NCBI GenBank assembly: GCA_020466095.1 | Contig: CM035807.1 | Span: forward strand, 42,357,725 to 42,421,724 | Direction of reading: 5' to 3' | DNA length: 64,000 nucleotides | Source: Chlorops oryzae | Lineage: Eukaryota > Arthropoda > Insecta > Diptera > Chloropidae | Part shown: positions 22,084-32,113 of the stretch, piece after piece | How the letters are laid out: every line of letters starts with the position of its first letter | Position numbering within the stretch: the stretch's first letter is position 1 | Translations under genes and position numbers: made by a program | Notes under the pieces: generated by a model | Database searches by the model: none | Seen by the model: the letters and a program-made list of their open reading frames with translations, nothing else | What the model was told of the DNA's origin: nothing

Positions 22084-23143
22084 TCAACTACTAATCGCCA
22101 TTTTTTTTTCTTGTCCTGAGTCTTTTTTTGGTACTTTTAGTAAAGGTGAATTGTAGGGGCTAGTAGAATGTTCAATAATGCCTTTGTTTAGCAGTTCTTG
22201 AACCTGTTTATTGATTTCATTTAGTTGGCTATGGGGAAGGCGATAATTTTTAATATAAATAGGACTGTTGTCTGTTAGTACTAGCTTTTGTTCATAAAAG
22301 TTATTAACTGATATTTCTTCATTGTTTAAATAAAATAGATTTTGAAATTTATTGCAAAGAGCCGTTATTGATTTGCTAGTGGAATAGTCTAAATTTTGTA
22401 AATTCAAAAGCGTTTTCAACTTTAACCATCGCAAGTTTAAATCGTTGGTGGACAAATATTTTTGTTTCCTTATATTAGTGAGAAGAACTTCTTTGGGAAT
22501 TAAATCAAAAATGTGGTCGATGCCTCTATGTGTAAAAGAAAAGGTAAAATTTTCATAGTTAATCTTTGCTCTGAACTTTGCAAAAAAATCTCTTCCTAAA
22601 ATTCCACTTGACCTTATAGGAAATGAATCATCTACAACACTGAATTTGTGTCTTAAAACACTATCCTCTATATTTATAGGCAAAATACATGTCCCTAAAG
22701 TCACAATGTCTTTCTTTGAGATTCCTGAAATTGCACATGAGTCGCTACTGTCAATGCATATATTACACAAATGTTCATATTTAATTAATGATATATCTGC
22801 CCCTGTATCTATTAAAAATGAAAGAATGTTATTATTACATTTAATATAAGCATAATTACTGTGATCAAAATTTACAGTGAAATGAAAAATTTTCATATAA
22901 TTCCCCGAGTGACCTAATCTGCTACCTGTTCGGTATCGGGGGTACTCAAGTTTCCCTGGTTGCTCTGTGCCATTTACAAAAAATGCATTATGCCTTACAT
23001 TATTTTGGCTTTGAGAGTTATTCGAATTTGAATTCGCACGAGCATTGTTGTTGTTGTGCCTTTGATTTTGGAAATTGTTGTTGTTGTTGTATTGTGCACT
23101 TTGCTGATATGCGAGACGATCGCGGGTGCCTTGTCGGTTACCG

Positions 23144-23180
<37 letters not shown>

Positions 23181-23955
23181 AGCGATTGTTGAAGCGGTTG
23201 TTGTAATTGTTGTTGTTGTTTCCTCTGCGATCGTATTGCTGCTGTCTGTTGTATGTTTGGTTGTTTTGATGACTTGAGTTTGTCGAATGATTTTGTTGTG
23301 TCTGTCTGTTGTTATCATGTCTCCTATTACAATTTTGCCTCTGCTGATTACCCTTATGCTGGTTTTTTCCGTTGCGCTGTCTATACATCATGATACGAGC
23401 TTCTTCCGTATGATCTGATTCTTGCGCTATTTGGAGAGCCTCATTAAAAGTGGTGACTCTACTTGCTGCAATTGTTTGTGCTATGTTAGCATTTGTTATG
23501 CCTCGTTTTAGCACATTAAGGGCTATCACATCATTTGATTTGATTATAGCTGCCTTTTCTGCTGGTGTTTGCAGCGTTGAAATTTGTATTGAATTTAATT
23601 CCGAAATTAAACCTTCGATGGTTTCAGCGAATTTAGATATTGGTTTTCGGCCTTGTGTTGCTCTGGATAATTCATCTAATACAGTGTTTGCAGTTTTTCT
23701 GGGCTTGAATATTGCCTTTAAATTTTGTATTAGATTTTCTATGCCAGTTGTGCCAAGTAATTCGAGTTTTGTTTTTACTTTATCTGGTATTTTGGTGTTG
23801 AAGACTAATGCAAAATAAGTGGGTTTTTTACTATCTGGAATTTCTGCGTTAAATAATTTGATTAAGTTGATAAATTTTTGAGCATCTTCTAATCTGCCTG
23901 AAAATTCTGGTATGGCCTTAGTGTACTGTATCACGTTGAAGTTTGATTCTGTCAT
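22084..23955 (-). CDS. Gag-protease-RT start of element B
   Basis: The frame starts MTESNFNVIQYTKAIPEF and has an alpha-helical capsid-like region to about residue 200. It is followed by a low-complexity Gln/Asn/Arg-rich nucleocapsid with long Asn runs at roughly residues 215-320, and no CCHC knuckle in it. The protease active site LIDTGADISLI follows, then GILGRDFF, and the first RT motifs (HSTSPYNSPLLKVPKKDSG) end the frame. Gag and Pol share one frame here. Its start overlaps the end of the upstream ORF by four bases (ATGA), which suggests termination-reinitiation. Confidence 0.85.
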
Positions 23956-24287
23956 TCTTGTTTCTTTTTATTTTTCTGGTATAATGATAAAAAGGACGAA
24001 ACGCACGTTGCAATGACTTTAAATGTTATTAATTTTCTATGGTCTTCCAATTTGCTGTTCAAAATCGTGAGGATAGCAAAATATAATTCTCTTGCTGTTT
24101 TTGTGGCTGCTGTTTGAAAATTTTCCTCCGCGTCTTTAATAGCGTCGATCAGCCCGTTGTACAATTTTTCATTTTCTTCCTTTTTACTTATGAGAGTTTT
24201 CTTTGTGTATTTTCTCGTCGGGGTCTTTTTGAGATTGGACAAGTTATGTTTTAGACGCGCAAGTATTTCTTGCGTCAATGCTTCCAT
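23952..24287 (-). CDS. small Gag-type ORF of element B
   Basis: This 111-residue, Lys-rich, helical protein carries PTRKYTKKTLISKKEENEKL, similar in style to the matrix-like N-terminal Gag module of mdg1/412 elements. A hydrophobic stretch lies near the C-terminus (VIATCVSSFLSLY). It starts 6 bases after the stop of the upstream ORF and overlaps the Gag start by ATGA. The role is inferred from position. Confidence 0.65.
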   Translation of the reverse strand: MEALTQEILARLKHNLSNLKKTPTRKYTKKTLISKKEENEKLYNGLIDAIKDAEENFQTAATKTARELYFAILTILNSKLEDHRKLITFKVIATCVSSFLSLYQKNKKKQE

Positions 24288-24293
24288 ATATGA

Positions 24294-24536
24294 TTAGTTG
24301 GATCTGACGTCAGTAAGGCATGCCACAGATCTAGCTGCTTTAAGAGCTTCTTGCCTTTTATTCTTTTTGTTTATTCTATAAATTTTAAGGGTTAAATTCA
24401 ATATGCAAATGATTAGAATTGCCCATAAAATGACTTCGTGTTGATCCAGGACTTCTGAATGATAATTTTGATTGTTGATTATCTGAACCTGCGGGTCTCC
24501 CGATTGTGTTGTTGGCTTAGAGTTTGTGGTTCCCAT
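24294..24536 (-). CDS. small membrane-anchored ORF of element B
   Basis: This 80-residue protein begins MGTTNS, which fits the N-myristoylation rule (Gly2, Ser6). One membrane span follows (VILWAILIICILNLTLKIY), then a basic tail. Similar short proteins with an MG start and a single span occur just upstream of gag in mdg1/412/blood-group elements. Its function there is not settled as far as I know. It may help particles reach membranes. Confidence 0.65.
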   Translation of the reverse strand: MGTTNSKPTTQSGDPQVQIINNQNYHSEVLDQHEVILWAILIICILNLTLKIYRINKKNKRQEALKAARSVACLTDVRSN

Positions 24537-24994
24537 GGTTTTTGGAAATGAAATGTATTTGTATTTCTCAAATGTGGATTTTTGTCTTCTAAGTATTTTC
24601 CACGAAGCATATATTTCGGTAAGCGTCTTCAGTCGTTTATGACACAGAGCAATTACAATATATTGGGAAACATATATAGATATATATATTTTTTTTTTTT
24701 TTTTTTTTTTGGGTTTTAAATATAGTCTTTTTTAATGAAAATTTTTGTATGTGATTCTCATCTCAATTTGTCTGAGCGTATAAAAAAAATTCCATGTATT
24801 TGTTCAAAGCTTTAAAATTGAGTGGAGATAAACAAAATTAATTTATGGCAAGGCTGCTAGTGCTATGGTTAAAATAAAAATTTTTTTTTTTTGGAAATTT
24901 CTGCTTAGGCAAAGGAATTGTCGATTTTTTTTTTTTTTTTTTTTTTTTAAAGGAGAGGATCAGAAGGATCCAAATTTGGTCGGCAGGATCGCCA
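24537..24994 (-). other. 5' leader and primer-binding site of element B
   Basis: The leader is AT-rich with T runs near 24690 and 24925. Directly against the 5' LTR, the minus strand reads TGGCGATCCTGCCGAC (24979-24994), which starts with the TGG expected of a tRNA 3'-end primer site. The TGGCGA start resembles the tRNA-Arg site known for 412, but the match must be checked against host tRNAs. Confidence 0.65.
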
Positions 24995-25541
24995 TGTAGT
25001 GTATCCTTCGCGTAGAAGAATTAATATTTTTATTTTATAGTTTTTATTTCTTTATATCCTAAAGGTTTTTATTTTGTTATGTCCCGCTATTGCTGAGCGG
25101 CAGGACTCGCAAATCTATTTGGCGGCTAGCGCCCAATATCTCTATATTTATACGGCGGAGATACGCCAAAGGAGTCAGCGACTAGCGCTTAATTCACCTT
25201 TTTATATTTATCCGGCGAAAGGTGCGCCAAATCGAGAATGGATAAGCAAAGGGTTTCGCATGTAAATCCAATCTGAAGTTCCAACTGAACTTCAAGCTTT
25301 ATTTATATCAAAAATATGTTAAGTAAGCATAAATGAATTACAATTGGAAAATATAGAATCTTATGAATTAGCTTGTGAGGTATGCTGACAAAACACTTTC
25401 CCACGATTCGACGACGCTGCCTGCAAAATATGTTGCTCATGCAATGAGTGCAGCTTGCAAAGAATTTGGTCATATGAAACCATTTATGTCGTGAATGAAG
25501 TGGAAAAATGAGTTTGTGCGTTCGTGTGTATACATACTACA
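24995..25541 (-). repeat. 5' LTR of element B
   Basis: A 547-bp LTR, one base longer than its partner at 18729-19274. The last 23 codons of the open frame ending at 25470 are read from this LTR and do not belong to element A. Confidence 0.95.
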
Positions 25542-27650
25542 CTGGTACTTTAATATTTTTGAATAATCATCAATATTGTATAGAGGAGCGGGCTTCCTTT
25601 TTAGATTAACAGGTACATCAAAATCAAAACCGAAAAGTGTTTTGCTAAGCGTTTGTTTCGTAGTGCTGTGTACAGTATTATTGTGTACATGCATGGCATG
25701 ATGAAGCCAATCATCCCAATTTGTACCGTCTTCTTTCGCAAAAGTTCTTAAAAATTCGGCTAATGGTCTATGGCTTCTTTCTAAAGCACCATTGGCTTGC
25801 GGATGATATGGAGAAGTTTCTATTTTCTTAATTCCCATTAGCTTGCATACTTCCTTAAAAAGTTTTGAAGTGAAGTTTGTGCCATTGTCAGTGACAAGAA
25901 TTCGTGGAATATTGAATTTTGAAATTACTTCGTTAAAGAACGCTTTTGCTACTGTCGACGATTCTGCATCGGGAATGCCTGTACATATGAAAAATTTTGA
26001 AAAATCATCTAAAAATGTAAGAATATATTTATTACCGCTTGAAGTGACTGGTAGGGGACCCACCATGTCCATATATATCTTATCAAAAGGACGTTGGGAA
26101 ATTTTTGTGAGAACCATCGGCATTTTCTCGACTTTTGAACTTTTATTTTTCTGACAGAGTTCACATGTTTTCACGTAATCTTTTATCTGTATTTGCATTC
26201 CTTGCCACTTAAATTGTTTTCTAATTCGCAAAAACGTCTTCATTGTCCCTTTATGACCTCCTATGGGTGAATCATGAAATGTTTTAAGGACCTTTACAAT
26301 CTCCTTTGGGTCAGTTAAAACTTGTGCCATGTCTTCTTCAATATTTTCATCAGTTATTTCATCAGTGTTTTCTTTAGCCTGAGCTCTTGTTACTACAGAT
26401 ATTGCGCTGTCGATATGTGGAATTCTACTCAAAGCGTCAGCATTTTGATTATTTTTTCCCGGCTTATAAAAAATTTCAAAATCGTACTCTAAAAGTTTAA
26501 GGCGAAAACGACCTAGTCTCGAATCTTGTTCCTTTAAATTGGCTATACCTTTTAATGGCTTATGATCGGTGTATATTTTGAAAGGTCTCCACAATAAATA
26601 GGTCCTAAAATTTTTCACAGCCCAAACTATTGCCAAAAATTCTTTCTCAATTGTAGAATATCGTTTCTCAGTTTCACTTAACGCTCTGCTGGCAAAATAA
26701 ATAGGCAAATCTTCCCCTGGTTCTCCTTGCGAGAGAACAGCTCCTAAGGCTTCATTACAAGCGTCTGTTGTTAGAACAAAAGTTTTCGAAAAATCTGGAT
26801 ATTGAAGTAAAGGAGGTGAGGTTACCGCAGCTTTAAGCTGTTCCATGGCCTTCTGACAATCATTTTTCCATTCAAACTTAACGTTTTTTCTTAATAATTT
26901 GTTTAGTGGAACTGAAATTTTTGCCGCATTTGGTTTAAATTTGCGATAATAATTGATTAATCCAAGGAAAGCTTGTAACTCTTTTACATTTCTGGGTGGT
27001 GATATTTTTTGTACACTTTCTACCTTTAGTGGATCTGGCAGCACGCCTGATTCCGAACATTTATGCCCTAAATATATAACTTCTTTTTTAAGAAATTGAC
27101 ATTTCTCTGTTTGAAGTTTTAAACTGTTATGTCTTAAGACTTCAAAAACCTTACATAATCTTTCTTCATGCTCTTCTTTATTCCTAGCATAAATAACGAT
27201 ATCATCAAGATAAACAAAACAATCAATTCCCTGCAAACCAGTAAGAATGCTATTCATTATGCGTTGAAAGGTTGCAGGTGCTCCCGTGAGCCCAAAAGGC
27301 ATTCTGGTAAATTCAAAATGTCCCATTCCCGTGCTAAATACTGTCTTCTCCTTATCTTTTTCTTCGATAAGCACTTGATGGTATCCGCTGGCTAAATCTA
27401 AAGTTGAAAAATACCTACTGAAACCCAACTGATCGAGAATTTCATCTATTCTCGGTATCGGAAAAACTTGTTTAACGGTAATATCGTTCAACTTTCGGAA
27501 ATCTACCACAAGTCGCCATTTCTTTTTCCCATCGGCACCGGCCTTTTTCGGTACTAACAATATCGGAGAATTCCAAGGTGACTTGCTTGGAGAAATAATG
27601 CCATCTTTAAGCATTTTGTCAACCTGTGAGGTTATTTCTGTTTTATGCAC
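25542..27650 (-). CDS. RT, RNase H and integrase core of element A
   Basis: A long open Pol segment of the gypsy group. RT motifs include KKKWRLVVDFRKLN, YFSTLDLASGYHQV, FGLTGAPATFQRIMN and the catalytic FVYLDDIVIYA. RNase H has TTDACNEALGAVLSQG, YSTIEKEFLAI and YTDHKPL. The integrase has the zinc-binding FHDSPIGGHKG and CELCQKNK. All three catalytic acids are present, in YMDMVGPL, LVTDNGTNFTS and NGALERSHRPL. The frame is cut at 25541 by element B, and the integrase tail resumes at 18728. The RT-integrase block itself has no internal stop, unlike Gag. Confidence 0.9.
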
Positions 27651-28072
27651 TTCTGGTAGTCTATATTGCCTAATATTACTGGTGGCTGCCCTGGCTCTGT
27701 TGCAATTTCGGGTTTAAGAACTGTCGTATATGAAAGCTTATCCTCACTCAAATGAAAAATATCAGAATATTCTCTGAATACGCTCTTTATTGATTTTAAT
27801 TCTTCTTCGTTTAAATTATTATCTAAACGTACTGTTTCCATAATCAATTGAAAACGATCATTCATTTTCTCATCCTTTTTGACAAAATTTATCCCTGTTT
27901 TTCCTAACTCCTCATAATCCCTAAGAAGAGTGTAATTTAGCTCCTTTAGCTGTCCAAATTTTACATTTTTTCTACTTGCATTCAGAACTGGTAAAAATCC
28001 CTTTCCCTTTTTGATTCTTGTTATTACATTTCCAACGTATACTCCTTGCATAATTTCTTGCTTACGTACCAC
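27632..28072 (-). CDS. protease-RT linker of element A
   Basis: This frame links the protease to the RT. Its C-terminal half resembles the conserved lead-in before gypsy-group RT (LNEEELKSIKSVFREYSDIF, LSEDKLSYTTVLKPEI). One-base frame changes separate it from the RT frame near 27655 and from the protease frame near 28120. Confidence 0.75.
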   Translation of the reverse strand: MVRKQEIMQGVYVGNVITRIKKGKGFLPVLNASRKNVKFGQLKELNYTLLRDYEELGKTGINFVKKDEKMNDRFQLIMETVRLDNNLNEEELKSIKSVFREYSDIFHLSEDKLSYTTVLKPEIATEPGQPPVILGNIDYQKCIKQK

Positions 28073-28120
28073 TATATCTCCTGATTCAATATTAACCTTA
28101 ATTGGAATTATTTTTGAAGT

Positions 28121-28806
28121 TCAAGCGTTTATCGTAATTGACTCAACTACGCATATTCTTCTAGTCTCTTGCTCTGAACAAAGTGGTAATCTTGTGATTT
28201 CCTTGCTATTTGCGAAAAATGAAATCGTCTTATTAACTCCATTCGTAACCGAACGGGTCCACAGTTCATCTCTACCCAAAAGTCCATCTGCTGGTACTTT
28301 GCTACCAAATGGAAGTACGTGCATATTAAAATTTAATGCTTTGTTTTCTTGGTGAGATATCCTTACAGATCCCTCTGTACTAATACTACCACCAAATGCT
28401 CCACCTAATTGCTTAACCTCTGACCTGTCAACTTCAACTTCTTCTTTTAAGACTTCAGATTTGAGCAAACTAGTGTCTGCCCCTGTATCAATAAGCAGAG
28501 TTAATTTATCATTTTTAGCTTGTCCACACGGAAATACTATAAATGCATCATCTGATCGACATCCCTCATCTATGGTTAAAGAATTTGTTGAACTGTCAAA
28601 GTTGTTTAGTTTTAGGTCTTTGAGCAGCCTTTTCTTCTTAATTGACTCTGACTTACTCAATTTTCTATTTAAATGCAATTCCATTGTTTTTCTTTCTAAA
28701 ACAACTAAACCCTTTGAAAGCGACTCTTGTAGACTAGTGCACAAAATTATCAACATACTTAATAGTATGATCCATCCCTTGGTGAAAAATTGCTTTACAC
28801 ATGAAT
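28121..28806 (-). CDS. retroviral-type aspartic protease of element A
   Basis: The active-site loop is LTLLIDTGADTSLLKSE, followed later by the second conserved region DGLLGRDELWT. This is the usual pattern of the pepsin-like retroviral protease that cleaves the polyprotein. The open frame extends to 28915, but its first 36 or so codons are read from a MITE inserted at about 28807-29096. A hydrophobic stretch (GWIILLSMLIILCTS) precedes the protease. Confidence 0.8.
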
Positions 28807-29096
28807 CACTACCCAGTCGGCATTTTAAATTGCTACAATATTTCAGCAGTATTGCTTCTGCAACATTGCATATTGCAGTAATGTTGCTGCAATATGTGAA
28901 TGTCCGCCTTTTCATTATACATTGTATATGTATTAAATATGCAATATTGCAGCAACATTTTATTATAAATATTGAAAATGCAAAGCTGCTGCAACATTAC
29001 AGCAATGTTGCACTTTCATATTACAACTTTTACATTGATATAATATTACTGCAACATTATTCTTGCAGAAGCAATATAACATGCCGTGTGGGTAGA
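28807..29096. mobile_element. MITE inserted in gag-pol of element A
   Basis: The ends TACCCAGTCGGCAT and, inverted, TACCCACACGGCAT bound about 290 bp made of many variants of GCTGCAATATTGC and CAGCAACATT. The flanking coding sequence of element A is interrupted here. The target duplication could not be fixed. Confidence 0.65.
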
Positions 29097-30054
29097 ATAT
29101 GATATTTCATAAACATCTCGTGGATAGGTATACTCAATAACTTGTTCAGAAAATGTAACCTTCTTATTATTTTCTTTTCGCTTTCTAACGGAACATATAG
29201 GCTCGCTTAGCCTAACGTATGTTTTTTCATTCTCCTTCATCTGCTCACTGCTACAGAGTGGCTGACTTTTGTTTATTTTAATAGTGGAGTCTTCGACTTC
29301 AATTTTATTTATATCCAGTTCCAATAGCGACTGTGACTGACAAGATAAGCTTGATTTTTCCTCTGTGCTTCTTTTTAAAATTTTTAATTCTATTTTCCTA
29401 AGTTCATTTTTCTGCACATTGCCGCCACCGGGTACTGGAATATGCCTTAATTTTACTAATTTATTATCGGCTTTCCGGTCTACTGGCCTTGACCGGGCCG
29501 TGTATAGTTTCCCTGACTCTGAGTTGCGGACGGACAATTTGGTGAAATATGGCCAAACTGTTTGCATTTGTAGCACTGCCTATTATCAATTCTAAGAGCC
29601 CCTTGACCATTTTTGGGTACATTTTGACGATCGTTAAACCTGCTTTGCCCTCTATTGTCGTACGGTAGTAGTGTTTTGGTTTTGTGTTTGATTTCTATTC
29701 TCTCTACTTGGATTCTGTGTTTGAAAATTATTCGCCTTCATACTGCAAAATTTATTAGCTAGGTGCCCGCCAATACGACATATGTGGCAATAGCATTTCT
29801 CTCAACTTTACTAGACAATTTTCGGCTAAATGGCCTTGTTTTTTTACAAAAATGTACAACTTAATTTTCTGAGCGTTCCTCTTGGCCGCATTGCGTTCCT
29901 CTTTCATGACCGTAAATGCTACATTTTTCGCAAAAAGGAGTATTTAATCTTGTCTTACAGTGTGCATAAAAATGTCCTGATTTTTTGCAAAAACTACAAA
30001 CGCTATCCTCTTTGAGCAGATCTTCTACTAAATTGATTTCGTTTACTTTGCAGC
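29097..30054 (-). pseudogene. nucleocapsid (CCHC) and linker of element A
   Basis: Three zinc knuckles are seen on the minus strand: CSFCKKSGHFYAHC, CEKCSIYGHERGTQC and, near 29550, CYKCKQFGHISPNC. The first and third have the classical CX2CX4HX4C spacing. Stops and frame changes lie between them, so the segment is broken. The frame at 29046-29576 covers the linker to the protease, with basic stretches such as RKRKENNKKVTF. It ends in the MITE. Confidence 0.8.
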
Positions 30055-31131
30055 CTATTCGTGACTTGGATTCTTTCGACGAAAATCTACTAACTGACCA
30101 ATGGAATCGTTTTCCCTTCCGGCCAACATTTGCTCAAGTGATCGGTCTCGCAATCCTTTAATAAAGGCATTTACCCCAAGATCCTTAAAAAAGACCTCCA
30201 TATTATCTAATCCATAGGTTTCTTTTACGAATTCATTCGCTTCTTTTAATAATTCCTCTATCCTGCTACCAAAAAGGACCACTGGCTCACTTGGGCCTTG
30301 CCTAATGTTATCTAAGTCTGCCCTTATTTGGTCTAGAGTCCTTGCTTTAGCATAATTTTGTTTTATAAATTCGCAAAATTCGTCTATTGATGAAAATTTT
30401 TTCTCCCCAACCCGCTTATGCGCCTTTCCAAACAATCTCAGCTTTATGCATTCTATTGCGAGCTCTGTGTCCCCAGGTGAGACTTCTCTCTTCACCAATT
30501 GACACCCTTGTATAAATTTATCTACTTCTATTTTAAGCTCTGGGCAAGATGTTCCTGAAAAGATTGGCACTAGCATGTCAACTACCTTTTTCATTTCACT
30601 GACTAATGTTCTCATTGATGACACGTGTATGTGGCTCGGACGATTATATTCTCTGACTGCGATGGGCTCATTTACTTTTGGAATGTTACCGAGGTGTGAA
30701 ACTCTCTCTTGTGGACTGTTATCTCTCAACCTATTGCCATTTCTTTGGTTGGCACCAAATTGAAAGAAATGTTCTAAATTAGCTCTCGCGGCTGAAAAAT
30801 TTGAATCTGATTTGGTATGTTTGTTCTGCATCATATCAGTTTTTAGTCTTAACTGATTTGATTGACCTGCTGAGGGTGGAGGCGGGGGTGGCGGTATTTG
30901 TGTAGGTGTTGGCTGTGGAGTCAACGAAGGACTTAATGAATGTTCCCGTGAATATTCTATTTGACTTGGAGTCAGTTTTGAGATTTCGATACCAGCTTCT
31001 GATAATTCTTTTGATAATGGTGTTAAGTTACCGGTCGCTTCGTTATGTACTGTTAATTCGTTATTGTTAGACATTTGAGGACGACTAATGTTATTATTTT
31101 CGTGGTTGGCACAACGTAATCTCTCCTTCAA
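30055..31131 (-). CDS. Gag capsid region of element A
   Basis: The N-terminal part is Pro-rich (PTPTQIPPPPPPPSAG). The C-terminal 180 residues form a helical Gag capsid-like domain, with segments LAIECIKLRLFGKAHKRVG, IDEFCEFIKQNYAK and ELLKEANEFVKETY. The first knuckle follows after a frame change near 30055. The frame is continuous with the coiled-coil ORF upstream except for one TAA at 31165-31167. Confidence 0.8.
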   Translation of the reverse strand: MKERLRCANHENNNISRPQMSNNNELTVHNEATGNLTPLSKELSEAGIEISKLTPSQIEYSREHSLSPSLTPQPTPTQIPPPPPPPSAGQSNQLRLKTDMMQNKHTKSDSNFSAARANLEHFFQFGANQRNGNRLRDNSPQERVSHLGNIPKVNEPIAVREYNRPSHIHVSSMRTLVSEMKKVVDMLVPIFSGTSCPELKIEVDKFIQGCQLVKREVSPGDTELAIECIKLRLFGKAHKRVGEKKFSSIDEFCEFIKQNYAKARTLDQIRADLDNIRQGPSEPVVLFGSRIEELLKEANEFVKETYGLDNMEVFFKDLGVNAFIKGLRDRSLEQMLAGRENDSIGQLVDFRRKNPSHE

Positions 31132-31164
31132 ATGCTCTATTTCTGCTTTTTGTTCAACGATCGT

Positions 31165-31590
31165 TTATCTATTTTTTTCAAATAGGTTTAACTGTCCTGC
31201 GCTAAAATTTTCTTTTAATAAAAGTTCCCTTAGTCTGTCGTTTTCTAGTTTTTGTTCTTCCAAGGATGTATCTGAACCCGCTAACGCGTCCTTTAATTTT
31301 TTGTTCTGTGATTTTAATAATTTATTGCTAAGCTGTAACTTTTCTAATTCTTTTTCGAAAGCTTTACTCTTTTTATCACTTGCGCTTTCTCTTATATGTT
31401 CAAGTACTATGTCAAATTTCTCTTCTTGAGTTTTACCTTCTATTTCACTGCGAACTAAATTTAAAAATGATCTTTTCTTATTTACTGACTCTAGGACTTC
31501 CCACAATTGTCTAAAATAACTAGCAGTTAAACGTTCATAAGTGAATACTTCTTGCTTTAAATTTTCTATAATTGCGCTATTTCCTTCCAT
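31165..31590 (-). CDS. coiled-coil N-terminus of Gag, element A
   Basis: This 141-residue frame starts MEGNSAIIENLKQEV and is mostly predicted coiled coil (for example FEKELEKLQLSNKLLKSQNK). It is in frame with the capsid ORF and separated from it by a single TAA, so the original Gag was probably one protein. Confidence 0.7.
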   Translation of the reverse strand: MEGNSAIIENLKQEVFTYERLTASYFRQLWEVLESVNKKRSFLNLVRSEIEGKTQEEKFDIVLEHIRESASDKKSKAFEKELEKLQLSNKLLKSQNKKLKDALAGSDTSLEEQKLENDRLRELLLKENFSAGQLNLFEKNR

Positions 31591-32113
31591 TTGAATTTTA
31601 ATAAATTAATATGGCTTTTCATGTACTTACCATCGTGCTTGTGATAGTTCAATTCTATGTCCGATGCGGCGGCTTCGATGAATAAAAAGTTTATTTCGCG
31701 GATAATTTTTCGTGGACAATTTTTCGCGGATTATTTTCGTGGATTATTTTTTTTTTCGCGACGAAAAGTACGTTTTACTCTTTAATATAAAAACAAAAGT
31801 CCATTTAAAGATTAATTCGCCAAGGATTCTTTATTCTCCAAACAGGGAAAACCATGCGCTCTATAAATATAGCAATACCCTCGGTGCCTGAACACAATTC
31901 CCGGGCTCTGTTAGCAGTGCCTGAACACACATCCAACAGTTAGCAACATTTAATAGTGCAACAAGGCTTACTCTTGCAAAATAATTTTGATTGAATACCA
32001 AGGACTATTTCTCTTTTTAATGTCCCTAAAGGTGCAATACTTCGCGGACGCGATGTTGTACTCGTAGGACGTCAACTACTTTGAGTAGTTGTAAAAACCG
32101 GCTGCGCCAATAA
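31591..32113 (-). other. 5' leader and primer-binding site of element A
   Basis: The leader has no clear ORF. Four bases from the 5' LTR, the minus strand reads TGGCGCAGCCGG (32098-32109), a good primer-binding site. The TGGCGCAG start resembles the tRNA-Ser site reported for 17.6/297-type elements. GTGCCTGAACACA is duplicated at about 31885 and 31920. Confidence 0.7.

Larger units (their letters stand above)
18729..25541 (-). mobile_element. LTR retrotransposon B (mdg1/412-like)
   Basis: LTRs of 546 and 547 bp bound a 6,813-bp unit with the duplication CTGG at 18725-18728 and 25542-25545. It lies inside the integrase gene of element A, in the same orientation. The LTRs differ by one substitution and one indel, so it inserted recently. 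Order in sense direction: 5' LTR, primer site, a small membrane ORF, a small Gag-type ORF, Gag-protease-RT, RNase H, integrase, polypurine tract, 3' LTR. The small MGTTNS ORF and the Gag layout suggest the mdg1/412/blood group. Three frameshifts interrupt pol. Confidence 0.9.

Noticed and set aside
22983..23318. ORFs of poly-Cys, poly-Val and poly-Thr opposite or beside Gag of element B
   Set aside because: They are other-frame readings of the GTT/AAC repeat that encodes the Asn tract.
22980..23400. CRISPR-like array at repeated GTT units
   Set aside because: Simple trinucleotide repeat without spacers in a eukaryotic transposon.
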